A program made the position numbers and the translations under genes. From the NCBI RefSeq assembly GCF_900100795.1, contig NZ_FNCO01000010.1:1-64000 (forward strand): DNA of 64,000 bases, given 5' to 3'. Numbering within the stretch: position 1 is the stretch's first letter; every line of letters starts with the position of its first letter. This DNA is from Pseudomonas abietaniphila. Lineage in GTDB: Bacteria; Pseudomonadota; Gammaproteobacteria; Pseudomonadales; Pseudomonadaceae. Shown here piece by piece: positions 8,921-17,981 of the stretch. The notes beneath the pieces were generated by a model. The model did no database searches. It was given only the letters and a program-made list of their open reading frames with translations, and had not been told where the DNA came from.

Positions 8921-10003
8921 TTAAATCAGGGCCTTTCCATGGCGCACGAACGTCGGCTGGACCACGCGAACCGGGTACCACTTGCCACGGATTTCCACCT
9001 CGGCACGGTCAGCGGTCGCCATCGGAACACGCGCCAAGGCAATCGACTTGCTTAGCGTAGGAGAGAAACTACCACTGGTGATCTCTCCTTCGCCAACTTC
9101 CGCTATTCGGACGACCTGATGCGCGCGCAGAACACCCCGTTCTTCGAGCACCAGCCCGACAAGCTTGGAGGCAATTCCTTTGGTGCGTTCGGCTTCCAGC
9201 GCAGCACGGCCGATAAAATCGCGGTCCTCCGGTTTCCAGGCCACCGTCCAGCCCATGTTGGAAATCAAGGGTGACACCTGCTCGTCGATTTCCTGACCGT
9301 ACAGGTTCATGCCGGCTTCCAGACGCAAGGTATCGCGCGCACCCAGCCCGATCGGGGAAATGCCCGCTCCGACCATGTCGTTGAAGAAGCTGCAGGCTTG
9401 CTCGGCCGGCAGGATGATTTCCAGCCCGTCCTCGCCGGTGTAACCCGTACGGGCAATGAACCAGTCGCCTTCCTGCTGGCCTTCGAACGGTCGCAGGGTG
9501 TGGATAAGTTCAGCGCGGGCCTGTGTCACCAGCTCGCCGATCTTCTGCCGGGCGTGCGGACCCTGAATGGCCAGCATGGCCAACTCGGCGCGGTGAGTCA
9601 GGTGCACGTCGAAACCGGAAAGATGGGCATTCATCCAGGCCAGATCCTTGGCGCCGGTGGCCGCGTTGACCACCAATCGGTAACCCTGTTCGGTCAGGTA
9701 GACGATCATGTCGTCGACGATCCCGCCCTGGGTGTCGAGCATGGCGCTGTAGAGCGCTCGTCCGGTGTGCTGCAGTCGGCCGACGTCGTTGGCCAGCAGG
9801 TGTTGCAACCATGGCTTGGCCTGGCTGCCTGAAACGTCAATGACGTGCATGTGCGACACATCGAAAATCCCACAGTCGCGGCGCACCTGATGGTGTTCTT
9901 CGACTTGTGAACCGTAGTGCAACGGCATATCCCAACCACCAAAATCGACCAGCTTCGCGCCAAGCGCGAGGTGCAGGTCAAAGAGGGGCGTGCGCTGTCC
10001 CAT
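8921..10003 (-). CDS. gcvT: Aminomethyltransferase, glycine cleavage T protein
   Basis: This 360-aa T-protein transfers the methylene group from lipoyl-GcvH to tetrahydrofolate and releases ammonia. The frame is open 252 bases further upstream, but the conserved N-terminus MGQRTPLFDLHLALGAKLVDF and the Shine-Dalgarno GGAAGGAGA fix the start at 10003. It is the first gene of gcvT-gcvH-gcvP. A small palindrome at 10102-10112 lies in its leader region. I see no glycine riboswitch there. Confidence 0.95.
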   Translation of the reverse strand: MGQRTPLFDLHLALGAKLVDFGGWDMPLHYGSQVEEHHQVRRDCGIFDVSHMHVIDVSGSQAKPWLQHLLANDVGRLQHTGRALYSAMLDTQGGIVDDMIVYLTEQGYRLVVNAATGAKDLAWMNAHLSGFDVHLTHRAELAMLAIQGPHARQKIGELVTQARAELIHTLRPFEGQQEGDWFIARTGYTGEDGLEIILPAEQACSFFNDMVGAGISPIGLGARDTLRLEAGMNLYGQEIDEQVSPLISNMGWTVAWKPEDRDFIGRAALEAERTKGIASKLVGLVLEERGVLRAHQVVRIAEVGEGEITSGSFSPTLSKSIALARVPMATADRAEVEIRGKWYPVRVVQPTFVRHGKALI

Positions 10004-10101
10004 GGGTGTCTCCTTCCGGGCTTGGCGAAGACACGGTCGCTCACAATAACGGCAAATCCCCCATGACTCGGGGTCTGGAACCCTTGGTAATTTGCGGAAT
10101 T

Positions 10102-10112
10102 GTCTGACAGAC
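10102..10112. promoter_or_regulatory. Palindrome GTCTGACAGAC upstream of gcvT
   Basis: A perfect 11-base odd palindrome lies about 100 bases before the gcvT start, in the only noncoding region between gcvT and the ferric permease stop. The GTCTGACAGAC layout resembles operators of GntR/FCD regulators. The assignment is speculative because short palindromes occur by chance. Confidence 0.25.
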
Positions 10113-10158
10113 CGTGTCGATTGCGGCGCATTGTAGCCGCAAGGTTGTGACCCCGCAC

Positions 10159-11775
10159 CTAGCCGATCGGTCTGGCCGAACGTCTGATTAAGCCAATTAC
10201 CGGTAGTAAACCGACCATGACCAATGTCAGTGCGGGCAAAGCCGCGCGCGCCCACTCGCCTTCACTGGTCATTTCGAAGATACGCACCGCCAGCGTGTCC
10301 CAGCCAAACGGGCGCATCAGCAGGGTGGCGGGCATTTCCTTGAGCACATCGACGAACACCAGCAAGGCAGCGCTCAACGTGCCTGGAATGAGCAACGGCA
10401 GATAAATCTTGAAAAACAAACGCGGTCCCCCGACTCCGAGACTGCGCGCCGCTTCGGGCAAAGACGGGCGAATCCGCGACAGGCTGTTTTCCAGAGGACC
10501 GTAAGCCACGGCGATGAAGCGCACCAGATACGCCATCACCAACGCCGCCAGACTCCCGAGCAGCAATGGCTTGCCTGAGCCACCGAGCCAACCGGACAGC
10601 GGCACGACCAGCTCTCGGTCCAGATAACTGAAGGCCAGCATGATCGACACCGCGAGCACCGAGCCCGGCAACGCATAGCCGATGTTCGCCAGACTCACGC
10701 CTGAGCGGATCGCACGGGTGGGCGCCAAACGACGCGCGAACACCAGAATCATCGCCACGCTTACCGTGACCAAGGCCGCAATGCCCCCCAGGTACAAGGT
10801 GTGCAGGATCAGGCCGGTGTAGCGCTCGTCCAGATCGAAACGGCCCCGCTGCCAGACCCAGACGATCAGTTGCATCAGCGGCACCACGAACGCGCAGGCG
10901 AATACCAACCCACACCATGTGCTCGCCGCGGCAGCTTTAAAACCGTGCAAGTGGTACAGCGCGCTTACACGAGGCCGCTCGTTGCTCGCCCGGCTGGCGC
11001 CTCGTGCGCGGCGCTCGCCGTAGAGCAGCACCATCACCACCAACAGCAGCAGGCTCGCCAGTTGCGCCGCGCTCGACAGGCTGAAGAAGCCGTACCAGGT
11101 CTTGTAGATCGCGGTGGTGAACGTGTCGAAGTTGAACACCGACACCGCACCGAAATCGGCCAGGGTTTCCATCAACGCCAACGCGACGCCCGCGCCGATG
11201 GCTGGCCGGGCCATCGGCAATGCCACTCGCCAGAACGCCTGCCAGGGCGACTGCCCAAGAATCCGTGCTGCTTCCATCAGGCCTTTACCTTGCGCAAGGA
11301 ACGCGGTGCGGGCCAACAGGTAGACGTACGGGTAAAACACCAGCACGAGCACGGTGATCACGCCGCCCGTGGAACGTACACGTGGCAAGCGAAGGCCCGT
11401 GCCGAACCACTCACGCATCAGCGTCTGGACGGGGCCTGCAAAATCGAGCAGACCTACGAAGACGAATGCGAGCACGTACGCCGGAATGGCGAACGGCAAC
11501 ATGAGCGCCCAGTCCAGCCAGCGCCGGCCCGGAAACTCACAGAGCGCGGTCAGCCAGGCAAGGCTCACGCCCAACAGCGTCACGCCCAGCCCTACGCCCA
11601 CCACCAGCGTCAGCGTGTTGCCGAGCAGCCGGAGCATCTGGGTTTCCCACAGGTGGGACCAGATCTCGTGATCAATGGTTTGCCAAGAGAGCAGCAGCAC
11701 GCTCAGCGGCAGCAACACCAGCGCGGCGATGGCGAAAACCTGGGGATACCAGCGACGCTGGGCGGGATGGGCCAC
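10159..11775 (-). CDS. Ferric iron ABC transporter permease
   Basis: A 538-aa permease of the FbpB/HitB type, two fused six-helix BPD_transp_1 units (about residues 10-260 and 300-530). It would pass ferric ions from the periplasmic binding protein encoded upstream. The frame stays open to 11928, but that extension is translated REPIN sequence. I placed the start at GTG 11775 (VAHPAQRRWYP), where similarity to the family should begin; no good Shine-Dalgarno is visible. The binding-protein gene is separated from it by REP repeats, and no ATPase gene is present, so an FbpC-type subunit must come from elsewhere. Confidence 0.88.
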   Translation of the reverse strand: MAHPAQRRWYPQVFAIAALVLLPLSVLLLSWQTIDHEIWSHLWETQMLRLLGNTLTLVVGVGLGVTLLGVSLAWLTALCEFPGRRWLDWALMLPFAIPAYVLAFVFVGLLDFAGPVQTLMREWFGTGLRLPRVRSTGGVITVLVLVFYPYVYLLARTAFLAQGKGLMEAARILGQSPWQAFWRVALPMARPAIGAGVALALMETLADFGAVSVFNFDTFTTAIYKTWYGFFSLSSAAQLASLLLLVVMVLLYGERRARGASRASNERPRVSALYHLHGFKAAAASTWCGLVFACAFVVPLMQLIVWVWQRGRFDLDERYTGLILHTLYLGGIAALVTVSVAMILVFARRLAPTRAIRSGVSLANIGYALPGSVLAVSIMLAFSYLDRELVVPLSGWLGGSGKPLLLGSLAALVMAYLVRFIAVAYGPLENSLSRIRPSLPEAARSLGVGGPRLFFKIYLPLLIPGTLSAALLVFVDVLKEMPATLLMRPFGWDTLAVRIFEMTSEGEWARAALPALTLVMVGLLPVIGLIRRSARPIG

Positions 11776-11813
11776 GGGGAGGTCTCGTGAGGCGTCGGAG
11801 TTAGCGGATGCGT

Positions 11814-11907
11814 CCTGTGGGAGCGAATTCATTCGCGATGCGTTGGCACAGCCGATGGAAATGTGGCGGATGCACCGGCCCATCGCGAATGAATTCGCTC
11901 CCACAGG
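11814..11907. repeat. REPIN, GAATTCATTCGCGA subtype
   Basis: Inverted arms CCTGTGGGAGCGAATTCATT and its complement surround a loop of about 45 bases. This is a separate REP subtype (GTGGGAGCGAATTC) from the GTAGGAGCGCGC one. It lies between the ferric binding protein and the permease and creates a false N-terminal extension of the permease frame. Confidence 0.92.
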
Positions 11908-11927
11908 GCCCAGTTTCTTCCACCGCA

Positions 11928-11954
11928 TTCGCGGGCAAACGCGCTCCTACAGGG
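11928..11954. repeat. Single REP, GTAGGAGCGC subtype
   Basis: One arm (TTCGCGGGCAAACGCGCTCC then TACAGGG) without a partner lies next to the REPIN at 11814-11907, just before the stop of the ferric binding protein gene. Two REP subtypes are therefore placed side by side. Confidence 0.8.
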
Positions 11955-11963
11955 GTGAGATGT

Positions 11964-12965
11964 TCAGTTCCAGCCAGCGCGGTCCATCATGCGGATCGCT
12001 TCGGCCTGGCGTCGTCCGGCCACCTCGACGGGGATGGTGTCCGCCTTGAACGCGCCCCAGCTCGCGACTTCTGCCGACGGCGCAACCTTCGGGTTGGCCG
12101 GGAACTCCTGATTGGTGCCGGAGAAAATCGTCTGCGCTTCAGGCCCGGTCATCCACTCGACCAGCGCTTTGGCGGCCTCGGGATGCGGCGCGTACTTGGT
12201 CAAACCGATGCCCGACAGATTGACGTGAACGCCACGGTCCGACTGGTTCGGCCAGAACAGCCGTACGGCCAGATTCGGGTTTTGCTGGTGCAACCGACCG
12301 TAGTAGTAGGTGTTGACGATGCCGACGTCGCATTGCCCGGCATTGATCGCCTCCAGCACCGCAATGTCATCGGAGAACACATCGGTGGACAGGTTGTTGA
12401 CCCAGCCCTTGAGGATCTTTTCCGACGCCTCTGCACCATGGGTCTCGATGAGCGTTGCGGTCAGCGACTGGTTATAGACCTTCTTCGCGGTGCGCAGACA
12501 CAGACGCCCTTCCCACTGCTTATCGGCCAGGGCTTCGTAGGTGGTCAGCTCTTCGGGTTTGACCCGGTCGGTCGAGTAGGCAATGGTTCGTGCGCGCAGG
12601 CTCAGGCCTGTCCAGGCATGAGCAGAGGATCGGTATTGCGACGGAATATTTGCGTCGATCACCGGGGACGTGAACGGTTGCAGGATGCCCATCTGCTCGG
12701 CTTGCCAGAGGTTGCCGGCGTCCACAGTCAGCAGCAGGTCGGCCGTCGCGTTCTGCCCTTCGGCCTTGATGCGCTGCATCAACGGCGCTTCCTTGTCGGT
12801 GATGAACTTTACCTTCACGCCGGTCTTGGCGGTGTAGGCATCGAAAACCGGTTTGATCAGCTCGTCGATCCGGGAGGAATACACCACCACTTCGTCAGCC
12901 GCCTGGGCAGTGCTGCCAAGCACGGCCAATGCCAGGACAGCCAGAAGACGCTTGCTCGCCTGCAT
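11964..12965 (-). CDS. Ferric iron ABC transporter, periplasmic binding protein
   Basis: A 333-aa FbpA/HitA/FutA-class binding protein. The signal peptide (MQASKRLLAVLALAVLGSTAQA) is cleaved near residue 22. The mature part starts DEVVVYSSRIDELIKP and carries the iron-coordinating tyrosine run in VNTYYYGRLHQ. It captures Fe3+ in the periplasm for the permease encoded downstream. I looked for a Fur box before the ATG at 12965 and see no convincing match. The missing ATPase gene and the repeat-filled gap to the permease are the oddities. Confidence 0.93.
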   Translation of the reverse strand: MQASKRLLAVLALAVLGSTAQAADEVVVYSSRIDELIKPVFDAYTAKTGVKVKFITDKEAPLMQRIKAEGQNATADLLLTVDAGNLWQAEQMGILQPFTSPVIDANIPSQYRSSAHAWTGLSLRARTIAYSTDRVKPEELTTYEALADKQWEGRLCLRTAKKVYNQSLTATLIETHGAEASEKILKGWVNNLSTDVFSDDIAVLEAINAGQCDVGIVNTYYYGRLHQQNPNLAVRLFWPNQSDRGVHVNLSGIGLTKYAPHPEAAKALVEWMTGPEAQTIFSGTNQEFPANPKVAPSAEVASWGAFKADTIPVEVAGRRQAEAIRMMDRAGWN

Positions 12966-13071
12966 GCTGAGACCTCGTTTGAAAAATGAGGCGAAATGGT
13001 AGTGAATCGCATCAACGAAGTCTGAGCCGAGCCGTTACGAGATGTTGCGGAGTGCGCCCAAGCGTTCTCTT

Positions 13072-13164
13072 CTGTACGAGCGCGCTTGCCCGCGAAGGCT
13101 GAGTGACTAACGCTGCAAGCGTGGTGGATGTACTGACGGCTTCGCGAGCAAGCGCGTTCCTACA
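13072..13164. repeat. REPIN, degenerate arms
   Basis: Arms CTGTACGAGCGCGCTTGCCC and AGCAAGCGCGTTCCTACA flank about 45 bases. Both arms carry substitutions relative to the consensus, so this copy is older than the array at 98-448. It lies between the ferric binding protein gene and ubiI. Confidence 0.85.
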
Positions 13165-13200
13165 AGGGATCCGGCTTATCCCGCAGCCGCTACGGTGCAA

Positions 13201-14421
13201 TTAAATCCGGGCCAGCTCCGGTAAATCCCCGCTCAGCCCCAGCGCCTGACGCACGAACATAGCCTTGGCTTCAGCAGACTGATCGACCATCTTCAAGCCG
13301 GTATTGCGCAGCCAGCGGACCGGCAGCGGGTCGGCCTGAAACAGCCGCTCGAAGCCTTCCATCGCCGCCATCAGCGCCAGGTTGTGCGGCATGCGCCGGC
13401 GCTCGTAGCGGCTCAGCACTTTTGGATCGGCCAGACGCTCGCCTCGCTCGACGGCGCTGTGCAGCACCTCGGCCAACACGGCCGCATCGAGGAAACCCAG
13501 ATTCACCCCCTGTCCGGCCAAAGGGTGGATGGTGTGCGCGGCATCGCCAATGAGCGCCAGACCTTCAGCCACGTAACGTTTGGCATGACGCTGACGCAGG
13601 GGCACGCACAAGCGCGCATCCGCCGAAACGACCTGCCCGAGACAACCCTCGAATGCCTTTTCCAACTCGCGACAGAACCCGTCGTCTTCCAGCTGCATCA
13701 AGCGCTCGGATTCCGTCGGCGTGACGGACCAGACGATCGAACACCAGTGCTCACCTTCACGCTCAAGCGGCAAGAAGGCCAGCGGGCCGTCATCGGTGAA
13801 GCGCTGCCAGGCCGTTTTGCGGTGGGATTCTGCCGTGCGCACGCTGGTCACGATGGCGTGGTGCAGGTAGTCCCATTCCCGCGTCGCAGTGCCGGTCATG
13901 CGCCGCACGGTGGAATTGGCGCCATCGGCTGCCACCACCAGCGGCGCGCGCAAGGTGCGGCCGTCGGCCAGCGTCAGCAGCCAGTCATCACCGGAACGAC
14001 GCATCTGCTCCAGACGCGCATTGGCCAGCAGGCCGATGTCGCAGTCATGCAGCCGCTCGATCAACGAGTCCTGGACCACGCGGTTTTCAACGATATGGCC
14101 CAGCACCTGAGCGTGCACGCTCGACGCTGAGAAATGCACCTTGCCGGTTCCGCTGCCGTCCCACACGTGCATCTCGCCATAAGGGCTGACGCGACGTGAA
14201 ACGATCCCGTCCCAGACATTCAGGCGTTCGAGAATGCGTTGACTGGCCGCAGACAGTGCGCTGACCCGCGGCTCAAAGGGTGCGGTCTGATCGAACGGCT
14301 TGACGCTCATTGGGCTGCCGTCCACCACCAGAATATCCAGCCCGCTGTTTTGCAGCGCCAGCGCCAGTGCGCTACCGACCATTCCGGCCCCGACAATCAG
14401 CAGATCTGCGCGCGTTTCCAT
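13201..14421 (-). CDS. ubiI: Ubiquinone biosynthesis FAD hydroxylase, UbiI/VisC-like
   Basis: A 406-aa flavin monooxygenase of the UbiH/UbiF/VisC family. It has the FAD dinucleotide motif LLIVGAGMVGSALALAL near the N-terminus and the second FAD motif GDAAHTIHPLAGQGVNLG around residue 290. It hydroxylates a polyprenyl ring intermediate of ubiquinone; position in the ubiH-pepP cluster suggests the C5 step (UbiI), though UbiF-like activity cannot be ruled out from sequence. It is the last gene of the pepP-ubiH-ubiI run, 49 bases after ubiH, and its product likely joins the soluble Ubi complex. Confidence 0.88.
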   Translation of the reverse strand: METRADLLIVGAGMVGSALALALQNSGLDILVVDGSPMSVKPFDQTAPFEPRVSALSAASQRILERLNVWDGIVSRRVSPYGEMHVWDGSGTGKVHFSASSVHAQVLGHIVENRVVQDSLIERLHDCDIGLLANARLEQMRRSGDDWLLTLADGRTLRAPLVVAADGANSTVRRMTGTATREWDYLHHAIVTSVRTAESHRKTAWQRFTDDGPLAFLPLEREGEHWCSIVWSVTPTESERLMQLEDDGFCRELEKAFEGCLGQVVSADARLCVPLRQRHAKRYVAEGLALIGDAAHTIHPLAGQGVNLGFLDAAVLAEVLHSAVERGERLADPKVLSRYERRRMPHNLALMAAMEGFERLFQADPLPVRWLRNTGLKMVDQSAEAKAMFVRQALGLSGDLPELARI

Positions 14422-14470
14422 GCTTTAAATCGTTCTCGCGTGTGGCAATGGCCACGAATGAAAAGAGGGG

Positions 14471-15658
14471 TTAAACATCGGCCCGCGTTCCCAGCCCCAT
14501 GGCCTGGCGGGCGAACCAGCTCTTGGCCGAAGGCAACAGGTCCAGGCCGAGCAAGCCGATATTGCGGCCTGCCGTAATCACGGGTTGCTGGCTGCCAAAC
14601 AGGCGGGTGACCTGATCGGAGAAGCCGACCGTGAGTTTCTGATCCATGCGCTGCCGATCCCGATACACCTGCAGCGTCGCCAGATCGCCAGGATTCGCAT
14701 CGCTGGCGAGCAGTGCTTCGGCCAGTGACGCCGCATCGCGCAGCGACAGGTTGAAACCTTGACCGGCAATCGGGTGCAGGCTGTGTGCCGCGTTGCCCAA
14801 AACGACCAGGTGAGCACGCACTTGCTCCTCGGCCTCAATCAGCGACAGCGGATAGGTATGACGCACACCCACCTGCTTTAACGCGCCGAGGCGATAGCCG
14901 AACACGCCTTGCAGCTCGGCGAGGAAACTGCGGTCGTCCAGCGCCATCAGGCGCTTTATCTCTTCGGGCTTGCGAGTCCACACCAGCGCGCAGCGATTTT
15001 CCGGCAACGGCAGCAACGCCATCGGGCCTTCATCGGTGAATCGCTCGAACGCCTGACCACAATGGGCCTCGCCGGGCGTTATGTTGGCAATCAGCGCGCT
15101 CTGGTCGTAAGGTGTCGTGCGCACGCCAATACCCAGCTGCTCGCGCAGGCTGGAGCGACCGCCATCGGCGAGTACCGCCAGATCGCAGTCCAGTTGTGTT
15201 TCGTCGCTCAAAGTCAGGCGATAGCCCTCGGGCAACGCCTGCATGTGTTTGACTTCAGCCGGCACGCGCCAGCTGATCACGTCTTTATCCAACCCCTGCC
15301 ACAGGCATTGGCCGAGCCAGGCGTTCTCGACGACGTAACCCAACGCGGGCACGCCTTCCTGCATCGAGGACAGTCTCGCTGCGCCGAAGCGGCCCTTGTC
15401 GGACACCTGAATCTGCAGGATGGGTTCGGCGCGGCGGCTGATCTGCTGCCACAGCCCTAAACGCTCGTAGATCTGCCGCGCGCCGAAAGACAGCGCGGAA
15501 GAACGCGCATCGTAGCTCGGCTGATACGTGTCGCCCGGCGCAAAAGGCTCGATCAGAACGATCTTCCAGCCGCGCGCCTTGGCGCCCGCTTGCAATGCCA
15601 GCGCCAGGCTCGCGCCCACCAGCCCGCCACCGACGATGGCCAGATTGAAACGGCTCAT
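14471..15658 (-). CDS. ubiH: 2-octaprenyl-6-methoxyphenol hydroxylase
   Basis: A 395-aa FAD hydroxylase, paralogue of the next gene. The FAD motif is LAIVGGGLVGASLALALQ (residues 6-23) and the distal motif is GNAAHSLHPIAGQGFNLS. UbiH catalyses the C1 hydroxylation in ubiquinone synthesis. The second motif begins GNAAH, as is common in UbiH, against GDAAH in the UbiI-like paralogue. Its ATG overlaps the pepP stop by 4 bases (ATGA), so the two are translationally coupled. Gene order pepP-ubiH-ubiI also occurs in E. coli. Confidence 0.92.
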   Translation of the reverse strand: MSRFNLAIVGGGLVGASLALALQAGAKARGWKIVLIEPFAPGDTYQPSYDARSSALSFGARQIYERLGLWQQISRRAEPILQIQVSDKGRFGAARLSSMQEGVPALGYVVENAWLGQCLWQGLDKDVISWRVPAEVKHMQALPEGYRLTLSDETQLDCDLAVLADGGRSSLREQLGIGVRTTPYDQSALIANITPGEAHCGQAFERFTDEGPMALLPLPENRCALVWTRKPEEIKRLMALDDRSFLAELQGVFGYRLGALKQVGVRHTYPLSLIEAEEQVRAHLVVLGNAAHSLHPIAGQGFNLSLRDAASLAEALLASDANPGDLATLQVYRDRQRMDQKLTVGFSDQVTRLFGSQQPVITAGRNIGLLGLDLLPSAKSWFARQAMGLGTRADV

Positions 15659-16989
15659 GCGGCATCAGCTCTTGCAGCGGCCATCAAGGCCTCGATGTCT
15701 GCGACGGATTTGGGCACGCCGCCAGTGAGAATTTCACAGCCTTTTTTGGTCACCACGACATCGTCCTCGATTCGTACGCCGATCCCGCGCCATTTCTTCG
15801 CGACGTTCTGATTGTCCGGCGAAATATAAATACCGGGCTCGACCGTCAGCGCCATGCCAGCCTCAAGCACGCGCCATTCGCCGCCCACCTTGTACTCGCC
15901 GACATCATGCACATCCATACCCAGCCAGTGACCGGCGCGGTGCATATAAAAAGCTTTGTACGCTTCAGCGGCGATCAGTTCATTGACCTCGCCCTGCAAC
16001 AGGCCCAGCTCTACCAATCCGGCCGTGATCACCCGAACGGTCGCCTCATGCGCCTGGTTCCAGTGGTTGCCTGGTTTGATGACCGCGAACGCCGCTTCCT
16101 GGGATTTGAGCACCAGTTCGTAGATCGCTTTCTGCTCGGCGGAGAATTTCCCACTGACCGGGAAGGTGCGTGTGATGTCGCTGGCGTAGCAGTCAATCTC
16201 GCAACCGGCGTCGATCAGCACCAGGTCACCGTCCTTGAGCGCCGCATCGTTTTCCTGATAGTGCAGGATGCAGGCATTGCGACCCGAGGCCACGATCGAG
16301 CCGTAAGCCGGCATCTTCGCACCGCCTTTACGAAACTCGTAATCCAGCTCGGCTTCCAGACTGAACTCATACAGGCCGGCACGGCTGGCCTGCATCGCAC
16401 GCACATGAGCGCGCGCCGAGATCTGCGCAGCCTCGCGCATGACTTTCACTTCGGCGGCCGACTTATACAGGCGCATGTCATGCAGCAGGTGATCCAGCGC
16501 AACGAACTCTTTCGGCGGCTGAGCGCCCAGGTGTGCCTTGGAACGGATGACGTTGATCCACTCCATCACATGACGGTCGAATTCCGGATTGCTGCCCATC
16601 GACGAGTACACACGGTCACGGCCCTCGATGAGGCCGGGCAAGATGTCGTCGATATCGGTAATGGGGAAGGCATCGTCGGCGCCGAAATCGCTGATCGCTC
16701 CGTCCTGACCGGCACGCAGCCCGTCCCACAGCTCGCGCTCAGGGTTGCGCTCGCGGCAGAACAAGACGTACTCGCCGTACTCCCGACCGGGGATCAGCAC
16801 GATAACGGCCTCAGGCTCGGGGAAGCCACTCAGGTACTGGAAATCACTGTCCTGACGGTACACATGCTCGACATCACGATTTCGAATGGCCACAGCTGCC
16901 GCGGGTAGGATGGCGATGCTGTTAGGCTCCATCTGCTCCATCAAGGCTTTGCGGCGACGGGCGTATTCGGCTTTCGGGATATGGATCAT
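15655..16989 (-). CDS. pepP: Xaa-Pro aminopeptidase (aminopeptidase P)
   Basis: A 444-aa creatinase-fold metallopeptidase that removes the N-terminal residue from peptides with proline second. An N-terminal domain (about 1-165) precedes the pita-bread domain with metal ligands in LIDAGCEIDCYASDITRTF, HRAGHWLGMDVHDVG, VEPGIYI and IRIEDDVVV, all intact. The frame opens 30 bases further upstream, but MIHIPKAEYARRRKAL is the conserved start (ATG at 16989). It heads the pepP-ubiH-ubiI unit, 81 bases after ygfB. Confidence 0.95.
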   Translation of the reverse strand: MIHIPKAEYARRRKALMEQMEPNSIAILPAAAVAIRNRDVEHVYRQDSDFQYLSGFPEPEAVIVLIPGREYGEYVLFCRERNPERELWDGLRAGQDGAISDFGADDAFPITDIDDILPGLIEGRDRVYSSMGSNPEFDRHVMEWINVIRSKAHLGAQPPKEFVALDHLLHDMRLYKSAAEVKVMREAAQISARAHVRAMQASRAGLYEFSLEAELDYEFRKGGAKMPAYGSIVASGRNACILHYQENDAALKDGDLVLIDAGCEIDCYASDITRTFPVSGKFSAEQKAIYELVLKSQEAAFAVIKPGNHWNQAHEATVRVITAGLVELGLLQGEVNELIAAEAYKAFYMHRAGHWLGMDVHDVGEYKVGGEWRVLEAGMALTVEPGIYISPDNQNVAKKWRGIGVRIEDDVVVTKKGCEILTGGVPKSVADIEALMAAARADAA

Positions 16990-17070
16990 GGGCAACTGCG
17001 GTCCTCCGGATAAGCGCACCGGTCATCAACGCCTGCGGGCGGCAACGACCGGGTCGGCGACGATGAGCAA

Positions 17071-17622
17071 TCAGTGCAAAGACGGTTTCGCTTCAGGTTC
17101 CGCTTTCTTGTTGAACTCGGTGAACAGCAGAAGCGGCGCGACGCGCAGGTATTCCATGACTTCCATGTAATCGCTTTCGCCGTCTTCGGACTCTTCCAGC
17201 GTGTCCTGAATCTGGGCGATGGCAGCCAGATCCTGCAACACGTCCCGGGCGTCCTCGCTCAGCGACTGACCACCGACGCGGGCGAAGCCAATGAGGAAAC
17301 CTTGGCACCACTGGCCCATTGCAGCGGTACGGGCGGTCAGCGATTCATCATCGCCGGGCAATAGCAGCACGACCACCATGTCGTCGCCGGTCAGTTCCTG
17401 TTTCACCATCTCCTGCAAGCCAATCAACGCCTGACGGACGTTGTCTTCAGGATCGGTTTCCAGCAACAACTTGGCATCGGCGATCCAGTCATCGGCGTCG
17501 AACCCTGCGCCCGCGCAACTGCGGCCGAGCAACAGCCCCTGCAGTTCGGCGGGAGAGATAGGGTGACCACTCTTGCTGAGCAGGGTGGCGAATGCGTTAT
17601 ACGGGGAATTCTGATTGGGCAT
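17071..17622 (-). CDS. ygfB: YecA/UPF0149 family protein YgfB
   Basis: A 183-aa acidic alpha-helical protein of the YgfB/YecA (UPF0149) family. It keeps the pattern GLLLGRSCAGAGFDADDW and the central CQGFLIGFA segment. In P. aeruginosa, YgfB has been linked to beta-lactam susceptibility through repression of ampDh3 via the antiterminator AlpA; whether that holds here is inference. It lacks the C-terminal SEC-C zinc motif found in some YecA proteins. It starts the minus-strand ygfB-pepP-ubiH-ubiI run and is divergent from the TIGR02449-zapA pair. Confidence 0.92.
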   Translation of the reverse strand: MPNQNSPYNAFATLLSKSGHPISPAELQGLLLGRSCAGAGFDADDWIADAKLLLETDPEDNVRQALIGLQEMVKQELTGDDMVVVLLLPGDDESLTARTAAMGQWCQGFLIGFARVGGQSLSEDARDVLQDLAAIAQIQDTLEESEDGESDYMEVMEYLRVAPLLLFTEFNKKAEPEAKPSLH

Positions 17623-17771
17623 GGGTAACTAGGCGCCAAGCGGCGCAATGTCTAGAATGAAGGCCTTGTATCCTAGCACCGGCAGACGCGCCCAAGCTAT
17701 CAGGCGATATTCAAGGCGAATCCAGACGCCAGCTCCTGCACCACTCATCTGAAAGTAATCAGTGGAAAACA

Positions 17772-17981
17772 ATGGAAGACAACGACCTGCAAGCGCTGAT
17801 GGCTCGACTGGAGTTATTGATCAATCGTGTCGAGCAACTAAAAAGTCAAAACGGACTCTTATTAGCTCAGGAAAAAACCTGGCGCGAGGAACGCGCTCAC
17901 CTCATTGAAAAGAACGAAATCGCCCGGCAAAAGGTCGAGTCCATGATTTCGCGCCTCAAGGCCCTGGAGCAAGACTCATGA
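17772..17981 (+). CDS. TIGR02449 coiled-coil protein
   Basis: A 69-aa protein predicted to be one continuous coiled coil, with heptad-like Leu/Ile spacing across residues 7-65. It belongs to the small TIGR02449 family found directly upstream of zapA in many gammaproteobacteria. Its stop overlaps the zapA start by 4 bases (ATGA). Position and shape suggest a cell-division accessory similar in style to ZapB, but this is inferred from the context. Confidence 0.88.
   Translation: MEDNDLQALMARLELLINRVEQLKSQNGLLLAQEKTWREERAHLIEKNEIARQKVESMISRLKALEQDS

Noticed and set aside
10004..10158. Glycine riboswitch before gcvT
   Set aside because: I looked for the tandem glycine aptamer pattern on the minus strand and did not see it.
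10801..11790. 329-codon plus-strand frame opposite the ferric permease
   Set aside because: Antisense shadow rich in Gln, His and Arg, with no signal or domain.
12966..13030. Fur box before the ferric binding protein
   Set aside because: No 19-base match of useful quality; AT-rich stretches only.
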